Origin: Viscum album
Lineage: Eukaryota > Streptophyta > Magnoliopsida > Santalales > Viscaceae
Direction of reading: 5' to 3'
Assembly: GCA_963277665.1 (NCBI GenBank)
Contig: OY728166.1
Coordinates: 545,473,219-545,537,218 of the forward strand
DNA length: 64,000 bases
The notes beneath the pieces were generated by a model that saw only the letters and a list, made by a program, of their open reading frames with translations, searched no databases and was not told the origin of the DNA. The position numbers were made by a program, and so were the translations under genes. Below, in pieces: positions 12,348-24,423 of this stretch (its first letter is position 1; each line of letters opens with the position of its first letter).

Positions 12348-14090
12348 TGTTAACAATATTTATTTCAAATAACATCCCCCAAATGAAAAATAATCAAAGT
12401 TTGTATGTAGTGAATTTATAAAAGTCCTGAATGTTTAGTTGATTTCTCAGTAGACTGATTAGTTCTCAGCTTTACTAGTCTGAAGATTAGTCAAACATTT
12501 GAAACCAATATACTAATTCAAAATAGATATGAACACATTCTAAACCCACTATCAAAGTTCAATTTATCATAATGTGAAATGAATTAACCACATATCGTAT
12601 TAAAACCCAAGACAAACTACACAACAAATAAAAACAAGAGGTTAACTCAGATGCTGAGACTTAGTCCTCTCCACTTGGTGACCACCTGCCACCAAACAAT
12701 TTATATTAATAAACATTTGATCCACACCATAGATGATGGTTCACAATAGGACACATGGGTGTCAAGGTTACTCTTGACCTCTACCACAATTATTCATCAG
12801 AAAAATAATAGTCATATAAAAAAGGATCTCTTTCATTGTTCTACGTGGGATACAAGAGTAAAATGAGATTGAGTGTGAGGATATTTTAGTATCCGCTATT
12901 TACTCTCAAGAGACAGTGTCTGTGAAACAAACATATTCACACACTCGTCAAAAAGTAAGCATAAGATCACAACTGAGTTATAAAAGAAGAAAAGTGTTTA
13001 GAAATCTCTGTGTGTTGTGCAAGAAAGCTCTAGACTCGTTGGAATTATAATAAATGATACTCGATCCCTCTTCTAGAAGTTGGCTTTAGAACAGAGTATT
13101 CCAGTCTCTATAATCGAGATTTCTGGTGTGAAAAGGTTTAGCTCTTCTATATCAAGATGTTCAGCGAGCTACAACATGTTGGTTCTTGTAATATTAAACT
13201 TCATGTGTTCTCATGATTCCAGTTATTCTATTTGAAATATATTTCATATTCCCACAGTCTACCTTTTTTTACCTCGTCGATACTGAGGAGAAAATTACGG
13301 TTGTGCATGTAATCCTTTTATACTTCAAGGTCCAGCAGGCATGATGATATCCCCTCATGCATGTACCTCATACTATCTATAGATATTCTTACAGACAACA
13401 TTAAATAATTTCAAAAAAAATAATTTGTCTAAATATAAAAATTAGAAATAAATTTGAATTAATAAATTTGAAACAGTTATTTATGGCTTTCGGTGAGTCA
13501 TTTACATCGGTCTATCATCATCAGTCTGTTAGAATCAGTGTGTCATCATCATTGTCTCACCATCAGTATGTCATAAAAAGTGTGTCAGCTGTCCTTTATT
13601 ATCGGTATGCCATCATGAATTTGTTAGCATTGGTGTGTCAGCATCGGTATTTCATCATCAGTGTGGTTGCATCGGTCTTTCATCATGGGTGTGCCAACAT
13701 CGGTAGTTTGTCAAACATCCATGTGTTGAACATCGGTGTATCAAACATCAGTGTGTCAAACATCGGTGTGCTGAACACCAGTGTGTCGAAAATCGTTGTG
13801 TTGAACGTCTATTAGCCAAACAAACTATCGGTGCCAGGGACTCTAAGAAACTTATGATGTGTTTGTCTTATAGAAAACATTTTTAGATTAAGTGACATCC
13901 AAAAATAAATTTAAATATATATTTGTAAACATATTTATTCCTAAATTTAGTTTATTTAATTGTTGAAATATATTCTACTGTATGAAATAATTGATTTAAT
14001 TAGAGATATTAAATGGCATCAAAATATTAGAATCTGTAGATTTATATTATATTTGATTATTATAACTGTTATCTCATAGATGGTCAAACA
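12348..14090 (-). repeat. Copia-1 3' LTR
   Basis: It aligns along its length with 22723-24423. On the plus strand the left end is TGTTAACA and the right end GGTCAAACA, so the minus-strand LTR runs TGTTTGACC..TGTTAACA. It contains a minisatellite (13480-13815) and a TATA-like TTATTATAATTCC on the minus strand near 13045. The right boundary abuts the purine tract at 14091. Confidence 0.8.
13480..13815. repeat. Minisatellite in copia-1 3' LTR
   Basis: Some 20 degenerate copies of a ~15 base unit, roughly CATCGGTGTGTCAAA on the plus strand, run in tandem. The matching array in the other LTR is at 23880-24175. It lies 275-610 bp into U3 on the minus strand, where Sireviruses are known to carry clusters of palindromic CACCGG-type repeats. 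The identification with that cluster is inference. A 115-codon plus-strand ORF here is only the repeat read through. Confidence 0.8.
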
Positions 14091-14107
14091 ATCTCACCCT
14101 TTTTGAT
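14091..14107 (-). other. Polypurine tract of copia-1
   Basis: On the minus strand, GATTATCAAAAAGGGTGAGATTG runs into the LTR start TGTTTGACC. The 'atcaaaaaggg.gagattgt' pattern is the usual Sirevirus/Tork 3' purine tract. A cleaner version is at 56723-56741. Confidence 0.8.
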
Positions 14108-15130
14108 AATCTCCGAATATAGCATACATGCAATGTTATGGAATAATAATACCATATCTTAACATATTTCATGGAATTTTATTATCCAATATAACTAATG
14201 ATTTCTATTTTTTGTTTTTTTAATACAATAATCCCCCTCAATAAATGTATATAGATTATGCATAGTACATGAAATGTATCATATTATACAATTTTTCCAC
14301 TGAAAATTATAATGTATGCCTCTTCTTCCCCTTTTAGGATTAGGAAAAAAATAAAAGAAGAAGATAAGAATAGAAATATCATAAATTTATGAGATGAAAT
14401 AAATGAGTTACATTAGGAATAAAAAGTGTATAGTCAACAAAAAGGAAAAATCTATATCAAAGACACAGTGCATCACTAAGGGTTTGGATTTTGAGGGGAT
14501 TATCCATTATCTGAAGGTTCCAGAGTAGGATGAGAAGGTTTGGAAGTGGAATAGGTAATAGGTTGTTTGAAGATAACACCGACAAGGAAACAAATATAGG
14601 AACATTTGATGTAATTCTAGGACTTCTATATGGAAATACGTGTCTAGGATATTTCTATGTAATAAATTGTCAAATTAGTGAAAGAGCGTGATAGAAAATC
14701 ATTAGAGTAGGAGGCCGAGAGGTTGTACCAAAGGATGTAGAAAGAGGAACCAAAATGGAATCACCTTGAACATGTATTTAAGGCTTAAAGAGAATGATGC
14801 AGTCATTAATGATTTTACAACCATATTTCATGGATTTCTCGAAGTCATCCTTATTCTCCATGAATTTGTTCAGAAGAGGGGTAAAAACCTTCAATTGAGT
14901 AACTTGTTTCTAGAAGTATTATGTTACTAGAATAATTATCAAATTTTCTACTTATAACATGAAGCTATTGATGAGATCATTCTTGGTATATATCTTAGTA
15001 ATGTACAAATCCATTTTCTCTCTAATCTCTTACTAAGAAGAAGAGGCATCATTTGTGGACTACCTTACAATATTGTACAGAAGGTTTATATTTTAATGTA
15101 CATTTTCAAGAGTTTATTGTCTGAATAAAT
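14108..15130 (-). other. Copia-1 non-coding spacer between extra ORF and 3' LTR
   Basis: No sustained frame or recognisable domain is seen on either strand. Short G-rich patches (14460-14560 and 14690-14770) suggest further decayed ORF sequence, but I cannot assign it. Confidence 0.5.
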
Positions 15131-17500
15131 CTAAAGATTTTGGAGTTCCTATCTCATCACAGCCTTCAGAGAATCCAAAGCAGCAACAACAGATTTCCCA
15201 CTCGTAAAACTAGATGGGCTGGTAATCATTTTTCCATTATTCTCTTTCAACTTATTCATATCAACACTTAGTAGATGGGTCACCAAGTTCTTATGAACAT
15301 CTATTACAAGACTAAAGGAGTTCTTGAAATCATAGGTTATAGAATTTAACACATTTCATATCTTCCTTACATTTTCTCATAGTAAGGTATTATGCCTAAT
15401 GATGATTTCTGTCGTGGTAATGAGATTTGGTTAATTCCCTTGGACCACTATCCTTACAATCTATAATGAATCTGCATCCCAAATACCAATTGATGTAGAG
15501 GCATCACTTATAGATCCAACTAAGGATTTTAATGGGTCACATATGTCATTTTTTAATCCCTTCGAACCATCCATAGTGACATAATCACTGGTCACTATAT
15601 GTGCTATTGGCTCTACTGTTGGAGGTACAATCAGTGGAACAGGTGCAACAGGTTTTACCACACCACGGGCTTGTAGAGCAAGAAGTGGAGGCACCCTTTA
15701 CTCATCCGATTCATACTCCAACCCAAAAAATAATGTACCCCTGATCATTATTCCACTCTCAAGTATATGTCCAGTCTTCTGGCTCAACAGTTTCAATCCT
15801 AACCCTTCTTCCCTGAGGCAAAAAAACAAATTCACATTTATCTACTTTTTCATCATGAACTCAAGCCATAATAATAATTATAGGTAAATGTACCAACTGA
15901 TCCTATGGTTCTACATGTTCTCCAGCCACTTCAACTTCTCCAGGAACTTCCACAATTTTAGGAACCTGATCCTCAGATTCTTCCTCATGGCCACCGGCCA
16001 TATGTTCATTCAATTATGGAATGATTTCATGATTTTCTGCATTAGGATTGGGTGAGCTGTCCTCATCACTAGTACCTCCATGATCAACAGCCTCATGTTC
16101 AACAGAATCAACACCATCACCAACTCCATGTACATTTTCCTCTCTAGATCTGTCAACTACTTGTTGTCCCACTTTTAATGAATCACTTTCATGCTCATCA
16201 TTTCCTCCTTCATAATTATCATCATCATCATCAGACTCCTGATATTATTTTATCACATAAACTTCAACTCGAGTAACCTCAATATCTTCCTTATCTTCGT
16301 CGCCTTACAATGGTTTTCGTGAGGGTAAATAAAACGGTGGACTAGCAGGTCCATAAGACAAATCTTTGGGGATTTCAGAAATATCAAGATCACTCCTATC
16401 ATCAAACGGAGTTCCTTATTCCCTTGGAAACTTAGTCTCACCTTCCTCATCAGAACAAACAGGTTCCTATTCTGTTTTGAGGCCTAGATCAACCTGATCC
16501 TTTTCTCTGGTAGGATGGTCAATCAGATTTAAATCCTCATAAAACCTTTCCTCATCTCCTACCCATAATTTCTTCCATGGGTTCCATAAAATCTTCATTC
16601 TTTTGAAAATATCTTTTGGAAGTCTGAAACCACTACATGCACTTTTCACTTCATATATGTCTTCCACATAGCCCATCTTCTTTAAGATGAAAACGATCAT
16701 AAAAGGATTATACAAAAATGTTTCCTTCTTGGAAGGATTTATCATATCAGAATAATGCACCAATTGATACCTACAAGGGTTCAACATTTTCATATTTTTT
16801 AGTAGATAAATTTGGAATTCATCCTGATACATCACAAAAGAGAAATCACCCTTAATTGGTATGATATGATATTGTATATAAAGATAAAAAGCAACCTTGT
16901 CTCTCCATCAAATTCACATGAAATAGTCCTCCTAGATTATCCATTTCCAGTCAGATCATTCATAGCTTCTTCATAAGAGAACAAATCAGAGGTAGGTGGA
17001 ATATTACCCTGATAACCAGCATAGATACATTCATGAGGCATCTCCCAGAACTTTGCCTATTCCTTAGACGAAAAAGTTATTTCATATCCCTTTAAAATGG
17101 ACTTCATCCTTGTTTCCTAAGAGTAATCTAGGGATATCTTCACATGTCGATAAAACTAATGTAATAGATACGGATAAGAATGACTTTAATATGTTTGAGA
17201 ACCAGCTCAGCCACCCTTAAGATTCCATCACTCTCAATAAAAACTACTTGCTTGACAGAAGAAACTCAGCTGACACTTCTTTCTCAACTATAACAACTCA
17301 GCTTTCCATGATTGGTTTTGTAGTCCCACTGGGCTCACTCATCAGACCCTAAGTGGATGAATATTTTTTCAGATCATCTATATCACTCTTGTTCCATGTC
17401 ATTTCCAGGTTTCTGATTCCAATGGATTTCAGTGGATGAGGGTCAAGAGATGGAGTGACAATGGTTGAAGGTTTTGTGGTATTGGGAAGGTTAAAGGTCA
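15130..17500 (-). pseudogene. Extra ORF downstream of copia-1 pol (env-like position), degenerate
   Basis: Minus-strand frames cover most of 2.3 kb with relatively few stops. In order they are: an N-terminal region with IYAGYQGNIPP and SYEEAMNDLTG (about 17020-16920); a segment with FMIVFILKKMGYVEDIY and FRLPKDIFKRMKILW (16835-16467); a long acidic, low-complexity region starting with a run of five Asp (about 16250-15760); a Pro/Val-rich stretch with APVPLIVPPTVEP (15694-15461); and a Ser/Leu-rich C-terminal part (15352-15149). SIRE-type elements carry an additional ORF here, often called env-like. I see no signal peptide or clear membrane segment, so an envelope role is not supported. Its product is unrecognised. 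Confidence 0.55.
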
Positions 17501-17639
17501 AGATGGATCAAACATATTATATCATTTAGGGATTGTAAATCGTAAATCATAGAAATTACACACAACCAAAATAACACAAAACAACGTCATTTTATATAAA
17601 ACATACAAAATTACAAAATTTTCCTTAAATAAATCGGAG

Positions 17640-17912
17640 TCATTGAATCTATTTTACGCAATCGGTTTCAAGTGATCCGTTTCACAGAGATCAGTTTCAA
17701 AGATCGATTTTTGAGATCAGTTTCAATGATCGGTTTTACAAGATCGGTTTCAAAGATTAGTTTCAAGGATCTGTTTCATGGATAAGTTTCCAGAATCCGT
17801 TTCAAGGATTGGTTTCATGGATTGGTTTCAAGGATCTTATTTAAGGATAGGTTTCAAGGATCAGTTTCAATGATCACTTTCAAGGATCAGTTTCATGGAT
17901 TGGATTTAAGGA
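17640..17912. repeat. Tandem ~15 bp GATC-GTTTCA array
   Basis: About 17-18 degenerate units of GGATCAGTTTCAA (variants with GATTGG, GATCCG, GATAGG) run without spacers. The array starts at the RNase H stop (17915) and ends before the extra ORF, so it fills the intercistronic gap of copia-1. It is unrelated to the LTR minisatellite. Confidence 0.9.
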
Positions 17913-17914
17913 TC

Positions 17915-19275
17915 TTAGAGATTTTTCATTCCTATTTCATGTCTGATGTAATTCATTCTCTCATAGTTTAAGGGATTAGTGAATATATCAACAAGATGAT
18001 GTTCAGACCCAATAAATTCAAGAGTTATATCACCATTTTGATGATTATCTCTCAAAAAAATAATTCTTAGATAGATATGATTTGTTCTAGAATGAGAAAT
18101 TGGATTATTAGAAATTTTAATAGTACTTATGTTGTCAAAATATATGGTGAAATGTATGAATTGAAATTGATAGTCTAATAAGGTGTGTTTCATCAACAAA
18201 TTTGTGCACAACATCTACCTGCAATAATGTATTCTATTTCAGTAGTTGATAATGAAATTGAATTTTTCTTTTTACTACACCATGATATTAGAGACTGTCT
18301 CAAAAAGTGACACGTACTACAAGAACTATTTCTATATTACTTACATCCTCTAATGTCTATATTTTAATAGCTTAATAAATCAAAAGGTTTTCCATTAGGA
18401 TAGAACAATCCTAAACTAGTTGTACACTTGAGGTATTTGAAAATTCTTTTAACAACATTTAAATGTTAATATTTTGGGGTTTCTTGAAATTGTGCACACA
18501 TACACATGCTAAACATAATATCTTGCATACTAGTAGTTATGTACAACAAACTCCCAATCATTCATCTATAAGTAGTTTGATCAACTAATTTTCCATTTTC
18601 ATCAAGATCTAACTTACATGTAGAACTCATAGGGATATCACTACTATTAATGATATCCAAGACATAACATTTAAAAATATAATTAGTATAATTAATATGT
18701 TTTAAAACAATACATTATGTATTTTGAAATATTTCCAATCCAAGACAATATATAAGTTCACCCATTAAACTCATTTCAAACTCGCTTTGTATTTTTTTTT
18801 AAAATAATTACATAAGGAATTTTTAGAAGATATAATGATAATATCATCTATGTCTTTATGATCGATTAAAAAATATTTTTATTTTTTTTATAAATAATAT
18901 AGGATCTACAATTCCTTTTGTAAATCTTTTAGAAATAAGAAAATTACTCAACCATTCATACCAAGCTCTTGGATCATGTTTCAAACCATATAAAGATTTA
19001 GATAATTTGAAGAAATGATTTTGAAAATGTGGATTTTTAAATCCTGGGTGTTGTTCAACAAAAACATCCACAATTATATAACCATTTAATAATGAACTTT
19101 TGATATCCATTTGATAATGTTCAGAATCCATGTGTGCTGCATAGGCAGGCAAGATCTTAATTGCTTCAAGTCTAGCTACTATTGAAAATGTCTCTTCATA
19201 ATCAATTCCCCCTTCTTGATTATATGCTTTTAAAACTAGTCTCGTTTTGATTCTAATAATATTCACAACTTCATA
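17915..19275 (-). pseudogene. pol: Copia-1 reverse transcriptase and RNase H
   Basis: A 136-codon frame (19266-18856) shows RT landmarks: DYEETFSIVARLEAIKIL, YQMDIKSSLLNGYI, FVEQHPGF, KLSKSLYGLK and WYEWLSNFL, diagnostic of copia RT and closest in style to SIRE. In the next frame the catalytic pair survives as IDDI (Asp-Asp codons at 18843-18848), with the preceding aromatic residue lost. Further on are SSTCKLD, YLKCTTSLGL, SWCSKKKNSISLSTTEIEYI and, in a 99-codon frame (18214-17915), HSRTNHIYLR, RDNHQNGDITLEFI and DIFTNPL, all RNase H hallmarks. Frameshifts and stops make it inactive. RNase H ends cleanly at 17915. Confidence 0.9.
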
Positions 19276-19672
19276 TTATTTATTTATAAATACCCTTCGG
19301 TTCCTATGGTCAATGTATCCTTTGTTCTATCTACAAGTTACCAAACATTATTTCATTCAAACTGATAAAGTTATTATTGCAAGGAAATTATCCAAAATTC
19401 ATCATTGATTTCATAATTGATATTTTTAGGTTCAAGGTGTGACAAGAAAGCTTGATGTTCAACCTTTTTTTTTTCAAGGAAGACCTCATTTTTGTTCCTA
19501 TATCTATATCTCCAACAACAGTATCTAGGGGATTATTTTTAACTGTCTTAGTTTGTCTAGAAGATGCAGGACTTGATATTTCATGTTGGTTGGGTTGATC
19601 TGGTTCATTATGGTTAGTATCTGGTGAATTTCCAGAGCTGGAAGTTTTCTCTGATTCCTTTAAATAATGATT
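19276..19672 (-). pseudogene. Copia-1 integrase-RT linker, degenerate
   Basis: A Ser/Pro/acidic linker normally joins integrase and RT in Sireviruses. Minus-strand frames here read serine- and asparagine-rich pieces (around 19640-19560) but no conserved motif. It belongs to pol by position. Confidence 0.5.
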
Positions 19673-21000
19673 TTACGTTTTATCATTAATGTCCAGATTG
19701 GACATATCTTCTTTAATATTTTCTAATGAGATATTTGGCTCATGTGGATCTACTTCATCAAAAATGATACGTACAGATTCCTCAACACATTTGGATTTCT
19801 TATTAATGACTCTATAAGATTTTATTGATGTAGAATATCCATGAAATAATCCATAATAACATTTAAAGGAAAATTTATGTAAATAAAATTTAGTGTTCAG
19901 ATTATAAACATTACATCCAAACACTTTAAAATAACATACTTTGGGTTTCGTATGATTCTACAACACATAATGAATTTTCTTAAAGGTAGGTCTGATTAAA
20001 AATATGTTTATTATGTAACAAGATGTATTAACAGAATCAACCCAGAAATAAATTTGTACATCATATTCATTAAGCATAGTTTGGGCAATTTATTGTAAGG
20101 ATATATTTCATCATTATACCACCGAATTCTATGGAGGTGCCTTAGGTGTAGAGAAATTATGATTTTAGCCCTATTTTGAGAAAAAAGCTTCAGAATATTG
20201 ATTCTCAAACTCACAATAATGATCTCTTCGTAAGGATTTAATTTTAAATCCACCAAGATTTTATACAATTCTAGCATAATAGGTAAAGTGGGAACAAGCT
20301 TCACTCTTGTGAGCTACGAAAAAAGTCCACGTGTACCTAGAGAAATCATCTATAAGAACATAAAAATAGTTCTTCCCATTAAGGCTCAGAACTGTAGATG
20401 GTTTAAACAAATCCATGAAAAAAAAGTCAAGAGGTTGAGAAAAAATTACTTCGTTCTTTGGATTAAAAAATATATTATGTTGATTTCATTTTTGACAAGG
20501 TTTACACACATTATTTTATATAAAATCGAATTTGAGAAGGTATTTAACTAAACCTTTTGTATTTAACTTCCTAATAAAATTTATGTTTCAATGTTCTTGT
20601 CTTATATCCCATAGACATGACTCTTTGTTAAAGGAATTTAGATAAGAGACATTCTGTGAGGCTAATGTGTCTAGATTTATAGCATATACATTATCATCAC
20701 ACAATTGATATATTCATAGCAGGTTATACATAAATCCATAAACATACAAAACATTATAAATTTAAATAGAGCTATGGTTACCAATATGTAGTTTACCTAC
20801 AAAACAGTTCATCTAAGAAAAAACTGTGGCACCCATATTTTTCTGTGTCCACATACATTAGTGATATAAACATGAAAAACCCAAAATGGTCTTATGGGAT
20901 TCCTATAAGAAGAATATTGAGTTTTTGAAAATTAAACTCTATTTAGTCTTGAAGAATTGGTTGTAATAAAAGAATTATTAGAACTAGAACTTACTGTAAA
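19673..21000 (-). pseudogene. pol: Copia-1 protease/GAG-pre-integrase/integrase
   Basis: Read across frames on the minus strand. At about 20980-20700 there is a decayed protease/GAG-pre-integrase lead-in (VLYVYGFMYNLL; NVYAINLDTLASQNVSYL). Then come CKPCQK, a zinc-binding remnant, and SQPLDFFFMDLFKPS and DDFSRYTWTFFVAHKSEA of the integrase core (about 20500-20290). Near 20100-20000 is AQTMLNEYDVQIYFWVDSVN. An 83-codon frame (19924-19673) gives FGCNVYNLNTKFYLHKF, GYSTSIKSYRVINKKSKCVEES and IFDEVD, the usual integrase C-terminal block. The protease active site is not recognisable. Confidence 0.85.
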
Positions 21001-22527
21001 ATTCATGTTTTTTAAAGAGGTAGCAGATTTTCCAGATTTTGTTAAAAAATGTGATTTGGTAAAATTCCTTTGACATAGTTGATATCCCATCCCAGAAGTA
21101 TAATTAAGAGCAATTTGTTTACCATGAATTTGAATAAAATTATTTTTCCATTTAGTAGAATTTTCTATGTCTTTCTTAAATTTCTAATTAGACATTTTTA
21201 ACTCATTGTTCTCCTTGAGAAGTTGAGCATTTTTTCATTTTCCAGTTATAAGATTAGAGTTAATAGTCATCGTATGATCATGTTGTTTATTAAATGATTT
21301 ATTCTTATATTTAGACTCATTACATTTTTCTTGTAGAATGTTCCAAAATTTGAATAATTCATCATTATTCAGATTCATAGAATCACTTTCAGAATAATAA
21401 GTATTATGTATAGGAGAGTCTAGGGATACCATAGTAGTGTTTGTCATAAAACACATATTTTCCATTTCATTATTCTCATTTTGAGAAGAGGATGATTCAC
21501 ATGAGCTTTCCTCGGAGGCACTCCAGGTGGCCTTCGTTGCTTTATTATTCTATCTATCATTATTTTCATACTTTTTCCTGTATTTCATCTTTGGACAATC
21601 AGCCTTGGAATGACCTTCTCTTTTACATTCATAGCATATTATCTCTTATGACTTATCATTTCTCTTCCAATCCCTTTTCCAATTTCCCATGTAATCATAC
21701 ATTCCTTTTTAATAGGGTGTTCTGAAAATAATATTTCTCTTATAAATTTTTTGAATCTTCTAGGAAAAAAAACTATTTATTCATCACTATCCGAAGGTAT
21801 GTCATCACTGTTGGAGCTTCCAATAGTAGCATGAAATTTCAAGTTCTCTATAATTTTTGATGAATTTGTATGAAAATCTATAAAATTTCATTTTACTTCA
21901 ACCCCTTCTTGGTTTACCATCAATTACACCTCATACATCATTAATTTTCAAATCAATTCATTCACTGGAATCATACCAATATCACATGATTTATTATAGA
22001 AAAATATGTTCCATACCACCTTTCTAGTAAGCATCAAAAAATCCATATAATTTTATCTTTGACTATTACTACTCTCATAATGAAATAATGGAATTCAAAA
22101 TTTCATTGAACCTGAGATACATATCAGAAATAGACTCATCAAGCTTCACTTTGAAGTTGTCATATTTAATTGTATATGTATTTAATATCATCTCTTTAAC
22201 ATTAGATTTTCCCTCACGAGAAACAGATAGAGTTTCCCAAATCTCATGTGTCGTTTTACAAGGTGAGATATGATTAAACTATTCATCTCTTAATGCACAG
22301 TATAGAGAATTTATTACTTTATTGTTATTAATATAGGAGGTTTTGGTAGGTTCATCCCATGTGTATCTAGCAGTTTCAGGAATTTCCTATATACTTTCAT
22401 TAGAAATTCATATTTAAAAGACCATGCTTTTTAGATGTATTTTCATTTTAATCTACCAAAGGGAATAATTAGTTCCATTAAAGAATCGTGGTATATTGGT
22501 AGCAGCACCTTCTAATCTATTATCCAT
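21001..22527 (-). pseudogene. gag: Copia-1 gag (UBN2-type, with CCHC zinc knuckle)
   Basis: Start codon proposed at 22527-22525, reading MDNRLEGAATNIPRFFNGTNY, a normal copia gag opening. In order: W.IKMKIHLKS, CALRDE, THEIWETLSVSREGKSNVKE and KYDNFKVKLDESISDMYLRF (about 22270-22090), a UBN2-family core; an intact zinc knuckle CYECKREGHSKADC (21636-21589); then the Sirevirus-type C-terminal region NILQEKCNESKYKNKSFNKQ (21465-21235). Stops and frameshifts interrupt it. It would form the particle core in the cytoplasm. Confidence 0.88.
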
Positions 22528-22722
22528 GATAAAAATTTTAAATGATTTTCAAAGAGATAACTATTTTGAAATAATAGAAATTTTTAGATTATTAAAAAAC
22601 AACTATAATCACATTTGACAAAATTTGAAAAACTGATGATAACTTTAAATTCAATTGATATAAAATCTTGATTGAAGTAGACCACTCAAGAGTGGGGCGA
22701 ATTGATTATCTATTAAAAAATT

Positions 22723-24423
22723 TGTTTTCAATGGTTCTTTAAATTGATATCCCGAAAATGCAATATAATCAATGTTGGTTTGTAGTGAATTTATAATAGC
22801 CATGAATTTTTAATTAATTTCTTAGATGATTGATTAGTAATCCGCTTTACCAATCTAGAGATTTGTAAAAAATTTGAAACAAATTTACTCATTAAAAATA
22901 GACATAAACACATTATAAACCAACAATAAATGTTCAATTTTTCCTAATGTGAAATGAATTAACCATAGATCAGATTAAGACACCAGAAAAACTACACAGC
23001 CGATAAAAACAAGAGTTTCAGTCTCAAGATGAGAGTTAGTCCTCCCCACGTGGTGATCACATACCACCAAACTATATATATTAATAATCATTGGATCCAC
23101 ACCTTGGGTCGAGGTTCATAATAATACACAGGGTTGTCCTAGTCACTCTTGACCTCTACCACAGTTATGTTTCAGAAAACTAACAAACATATCACATAGT
23201 TTCTCTTCCACTGTTCTACGTCGGACACAAGAGTAAAATGATATTGATTTTGATGATGTATTAGTATCCTCCAATTATTCTATGGATACATTGTGTGTGA
23301 AACAAACAGATGCACACACTGCTCAAAAAGTAAACATAAGATCACAAAAAAGTTATAATAGAATAATAGTGTTTAGAAATCTATGTGTTTTGTCCAGTAA
23401 TTCTTTGGACTCAATGGATTTATAAAAAATGATATTCGAGCCCTATTCTAAATGTTGGCTTCAGAACAGTGTAATAAAATCTATGTAATGTATCTTCCAG
23501 GTGTGAAAATATTAATCTCTTCTATTATAGGATGTTCATTGAGTGGTTTGTTTCTTATAATATTAAACTTCTTGTGTACTCATTCTTTGAGTTCTTCTAT
23601 TTGAAATATCTTGCATATTCAAACAGTCTGCATTTCAATTTTCTCCCTAGTTCTGAGGCGAACATTCTGGTTATGCTGGTAACCCTTTAATACTTCATGG
23701 TCTAGTAGTAAAAATGATCTCCCCACATGAATTTTCCTTGTACTATCTATGGGTTTCCTTTCCGACAACATTAAATAATTTCAGAAACATTAATTTGTCT
23801 AAATATGTCCACTAGAAATTAATTTGAATTAATAAATTTGAAACAATTATTTATGACTATCTGTGATTCATTTTCATTTTTCTATCACCATAAGTCTGTT
23901 AGCATCAGTGAGTCATCATCGATGTGTCACCATTGGTCTGTCATCATCGGTGTGTCACTAGTCCATTATCATTAGTATGTCATCCTCGAATTGTTAACAT
24001 CGGTGTGTTAGCATCGGTCTATCACCATTGATGTGCCACCATTGATCTATCATCATCGATGTGTTAGAATCTATTTGTCATCATTGTTGTGTCATCATAG
24101 GGCTGTCATCATCGATGTATCAAACATAGGTGTGTCGAATATCAGTGTGTCGAACAAACTATCAGTTCCAGTGAATCTATGAAATATATAAAGTTTCTAT
24201 CTTACACAAAACATTATTAGATTATGTTACATACAAAAATAAATGTAAATATAAAAAATTAAACATATTTATTTATAAATATATTTTACTGACATATTGA
24301 AATATATTGTTCTGTATGACATAATTGATTTACTTAGAGATATTAAATTGAAAGAAATAGTATAATCTGTAGATTGAAATTATTTTTGATTATGAAAACT
24401 ATTATAGAAAATACGGTCAAACA
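22723..24423 (-). repeat. Copia-1 5' LTR
   Basis: Homologous to 12348-14090, sharing GATCCACACC, TTAGTCCTC.CCAC.TGGTGA, the minisatellite and the end GGTCAAACA. On the minus strand it runs TGTTTGACCG..TTGAAAACA. A minus-strand TTTTTATAAATCC near 23430 is a plausible TATA box. No good primer binding site can be read left of 22723, although a CGCCCCACTCTTGAGTGG leader follows. The gag start lies about 195 bp downstream. Confidence 0.8.
23880..24175. repeat. Minisatellite in copia-1 5' LTR
   Basis: Degenerate ~15 base units (CATCGGTGTGTCA, CATCGATGTGT and similar) are collinear with the array at 13480-13815 but have diverged in copy number and sequence. Confidence 0.8.

Larger units (their letters stand above)
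12348..24423 (-). mobile_element. Copia-1: complete Sirevirus-like Ty1-copia retrotransposon
   Basis: Two homologous direct repeats of about 1.7 kb flank an internal region whose minus strand carries, in order, gag (UBN2-type domain and CCHC knuckle), protease/GAG-pre-integrase/integrase, RT, RNase H, a tandem repeat, an extra acidic ORF and a purine tract. This order is Ty1-copia, and the extra ORF after RNase H plus the RT sequence point to the Sirevirus (SIRE) clade. All genes are broken. The LTRs differ at roughly one base in five by eye, so insertion is old. It interrupts gypsy LTR B. I see no convincing 5 bp target duplication (AGTTA versus CATAT flank it). Confidence 0.85.

Noticed and set aside
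13468..13815. 115-codon plus-strand ORF
   Set aside because: It is a read-through of the LTR minisatellite. The equivalent array in the other LTR does not keep the frame.
17640..17912. Possible CRISPR-like array
   Set aside because: Units are ~15 bp, degenerate and contiguous without unique spacers, and lie inside a plant retrotransposon.
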